In this document: positions 5,045 to 6,275 of the stretch, one piece after another | Layout: each line of letters begins with the position of its first letter | How positions within the stretch are numbered: position 1 is the stretch's first letter | NCBI GenBank assembly: GCA_028716125.1 | Contig: JAQUQK010000116.1 | Span: forward strand, 1 to 6,275 | Reading direction: 5' to 3' | DNA: 6,275 nt | DNA from: Thermoplasmatota archaeon | GTDB taxonomy: Archaea > Thermoplasmatota > JAQUQK01 | The notes under the pieces: generated by a model | The model's input: only the letters and a program-made list of their open reading frames with translations | The model's database searches: none | What the model was told of the DNA's origin: nothing | Made by a program: the position numbers and the translations under genes

Positions 5045-5235
5045 GCGAATTGCCGAACCAAGGTTAGGCAAATTCTGGGGTATTTAAAAGAGGCAAGAAA
5101 ATATCAGGTGGATAGCCGAAAACTTCCCAATTCGGCAATTGGCGAAAAGGCGAAAAGCGCCCTCGCTTTCGCCCGCGCAAAACTGGCCGCGCATTTGGCC
5201 GCAAAAAGTCCCCGAAGTTCAATAACAGTATAATA
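5045..5235. other. Inverted-repeat-rich, partly GC-rich intergenic block; possible structured RNA
   Basis: No convincing protein gene lies between the surface-gene promoter and the second ATPase. The block holds a long-range inverted repeat (AATTGCCGAA 5048-5057 with TTCGGCAATT 5131-5140). It also has an imperfect dyad at 5051-5070 (TGCC-g-AACC-aa-GGTT-a-GGCA) that competes with it. A strong hairpin lies at 5149-5173 (GGCGAAAAGCG with CGCTTTCGCC, one bulged A). Two TGGCCGC direct repeats follow near 5184 and 5196, and a related ATTTGGCCGCC recurs near 5294. A plus-strand frame at 5015-5233 is open (72 codons from a TTG) but has no SD and an unconvincing composition. I leave the block as a possible non-coding RNA or regulatory region. 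Confidence 0.35.
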
Positions 5236-5280
5236 GAATATACGTGTTCAAGAAGAGAGATATAGAGGGGGCACTAATTT

Positions 5281-5424
5281 ATGGCGGGGCGCAGATTTGG
5301 CCGCCAAAATGGAACTGGAGCCGTTCCGATTGGGATATGTGTTGGTGATTGCATTTTAAATTCGTTCAGTACGGCAAGTTCATTTTTCGGAGAATGCAAA
5401 ACCCAAGACCGGATCGGCAATTGA
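5281..5424 (+). CDS. Possible 47-residue small ORF, weakly supported
   Basis: An ATG at 5281 opens a 47-codon frame ending with TGA at 5422-5424, preceded by a purine-rich AGAGGGGG about 9 nt upstream. The peptide (MAGRRFGRQNGTGAVPIGIC at its start) matches nothing I know. It overlaps the 3' end of the opposite-strand ATPase by 45 bp. The SD-like stretch and the placement make it worth listing, but it may well be chance. Confidence 0.15.
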   Translation: MAGRRFGRQNGTGAVPIGICVGDCILNSFSTASSFFGECKTQDRIGN

Positions 5425-6275
5425 ATACAATTCTCCCCGCTTTTCAATGAAGCCGAACCTCGCCAAATTCTCCAGAATGCTCGAAAAGTTTGAGTCGTTT
5501 ATCTCAATTCCTTCCTTTATTTCAAGATATTTCTTAATATCCGACCATGCCAAGGGACGCAATACAAGCGCCTCCAATACACCCCGGTATCGTTTCGGGC
5601 TCCTGCTGTTCTCGAGAAAATCATTAAACTCTTTCAGCGCAAGTTTTGATGCCGAATCCACTATTCTCTCAAGAGGCATCGCATCGTTGCACGAATGCCA
5701 GCCGTAATAAGTGAGCCACCCGACCAAACCGTCCATTTTTTCAATGGTTTTTTCAATTTCGTCCTTGCTGACTTTTGAACCCACCTGTTTGAAGCCCTCA
5801 CTTAGAAATTCCACCGCCCTGTCTTTTTCAAGCCTCTTGACGCATATCTCAAAAATCGCTCTGCCGTACAATGGCGACGACGGGTCGTCCAGATTCAGGA
5901 AGTCGTAAATTACGCCAACTTCCGATCCAGTCAGGCACACAACAACGTTTCTCAAATGGTCGTAGATGTACGAAAGCAGGTATATGAAATCCACCTGTTG
6001 CAGTTTCCTTAATTCCTGTGCCTCATCTACGGCGAGAACGAGCCTTTTCTTGTTCTCACGCGCCCACTTGTCCATCGCTTCCAGGATTTCCACAAGGTCG
6101 GGCAAACTCTTTTTCCATGAAATGCCGACGGACGCGGTGGAAACTTCGATTCCTTCGATGTTTTTCAGTGTGTTTCTCAACTTCTGAACGATCTTTTCGT
6201 TCTTCCCGAGGAAATCTCTGATTGCTTTTGAAAATGCCTCCGCAAACGTCCTTTTGTTCACCATCCCCTTCCTCC
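5380..6275 (-). CDS. Archaeal ATPase (PF01637-like, ATPase_2), C-terminal part; 5' end outside window
   Basis: The frame is open through the right window edge; counting from the first visible ATG (6264) gives 294 residues. Walker B is RLVLAVDEAQEL (74-85). A sensor-1-like strand (VVVCLTGSEVG, 107-117) leads into the family signature YDFLNLDDPSSPLYGR (120-135). GWLTYYG is at 182-188, and a C-terminal winged-helix region ends in YSIADPVLGFAF (280-291). All are characteristic of the archaeal ATPase family, whose roles are mostly unknown. The P-loop, normally about 60-90 residues before the visible region, is absent and should lie outside the window. The ATG at 6264 is preceded by GGAGG with a 6-nt gap, so a real start there, giving a P-loop-less protein, cannot be excluded. 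I favour a cut gene because the reading frame continues upstream. It shares no close relation with the ATPase at 748-1893. Confidence 0.85.
   Translation of the reverse strand, partial: RKGMVNKRTFAEAFSKAIRDFLGKNEKIVQKLRNTLKNIEGIEVSTASVGISWKKSLPDLVEILEAMDKWARENKKRLVLAVDEAQELRKLQQVDFIYLLSYIYDHLRNVVVCLTGSEVGVIYDFLNLDDPSSPLYGRAIFEICVKRLEKDRAVEFLSEGFKQVGSKVSKDEIEKTIEKMDGLVGWLTYYGWHSCNDAMPLERIVDSASKLALKEFNDFLENSRSPKRYRGVLEALVLRPLAWSDIKKYLEIKEGIEINDSNFSSILENLARFGFIEKRGELYSIADPVLGFAFSEK

Noticed and set aside
5015..5233. 72-codon plus-strand frame starting with TTG
   Set aside because: It has no SD and a weak start codon, and it lies across several inverted repeats; a structured non-coding block explains it better.
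4990..5379. tRNA or box C/D RNA
   Set aside because: I found no T-loop-like GTTCRANYC sequence in a cloverleaf and no paired C and D boxes.

Overview
The window looks archaeal. A large secreted protein ends in a PGF-CTERM-type sorting tail. One gene encodes an archaeal-type (PF01637-like) ATPase. Promoters carry BRE/TATA elements rather than -35/-10 boxes, and T-rich tracts follow the minus-strand genes. The surface-protein gene has a clear GGAGG Shine-Dalgarno, while the first ATPase gene appears leaderless. I cannot name the lineage; a DPANN or euryarchaeal genome would both fit.

Layout from left to right. (1) 1-380, plus strand: the C-terminal part of a membrane CDP-alcohol phosphatidyltransferase, cut by the window edge. 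(2) 381-655: an AT-rich convergent intergenic region with two hairpin clusters, one behind the phosphatidyltransferase and one containing a terminator for minus-strand transcription. (3) 656-724, minus: an orphan copy of the last codons of the surface-protein gene, with no start codon. (4) 748-1893, minus: a complete AAA+ ATPase with a C-terminal winged helix. (5) 1915-1971: a symmetric array of six ATGTT/AACAT half-sites over the ATPase promoter. (6) 1996-2045: a second copy of the terminator region. (7) 2059-4785, minus: a 908-residue cell-surface protein with signal peptide, nine repeat units arranged 3 x 3, a PKD domain, an Ig-like domain and a PGF-CTERM tail. It has a strong promoter at 4949-4964 and a leader of about 145 nt. 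(8) About 4990-5379: an intergenic region rich in inverted repeats, with no convincing gene. (9) 5380-6275, minus: the C-terminal three quarters of a second ATPase of a different family.

The ATPase gene at 748-1893 and its operator-like array sit between two direct copies of the 3' end of the surface-protein gene (stop codon, membrane tail and terminator). I infer that a roughly 1.3-1.5 kb cassette entered at the 3' end of the gene, or that a tandem surface-gene paralogue was largely replaced. The half-site array beside a gene for a winged-helix ATPase suggests autoregulation, or, less likely, iteron-like replication control. I saw no transposase, integrase, CRISPR, tRNA or rRNA.
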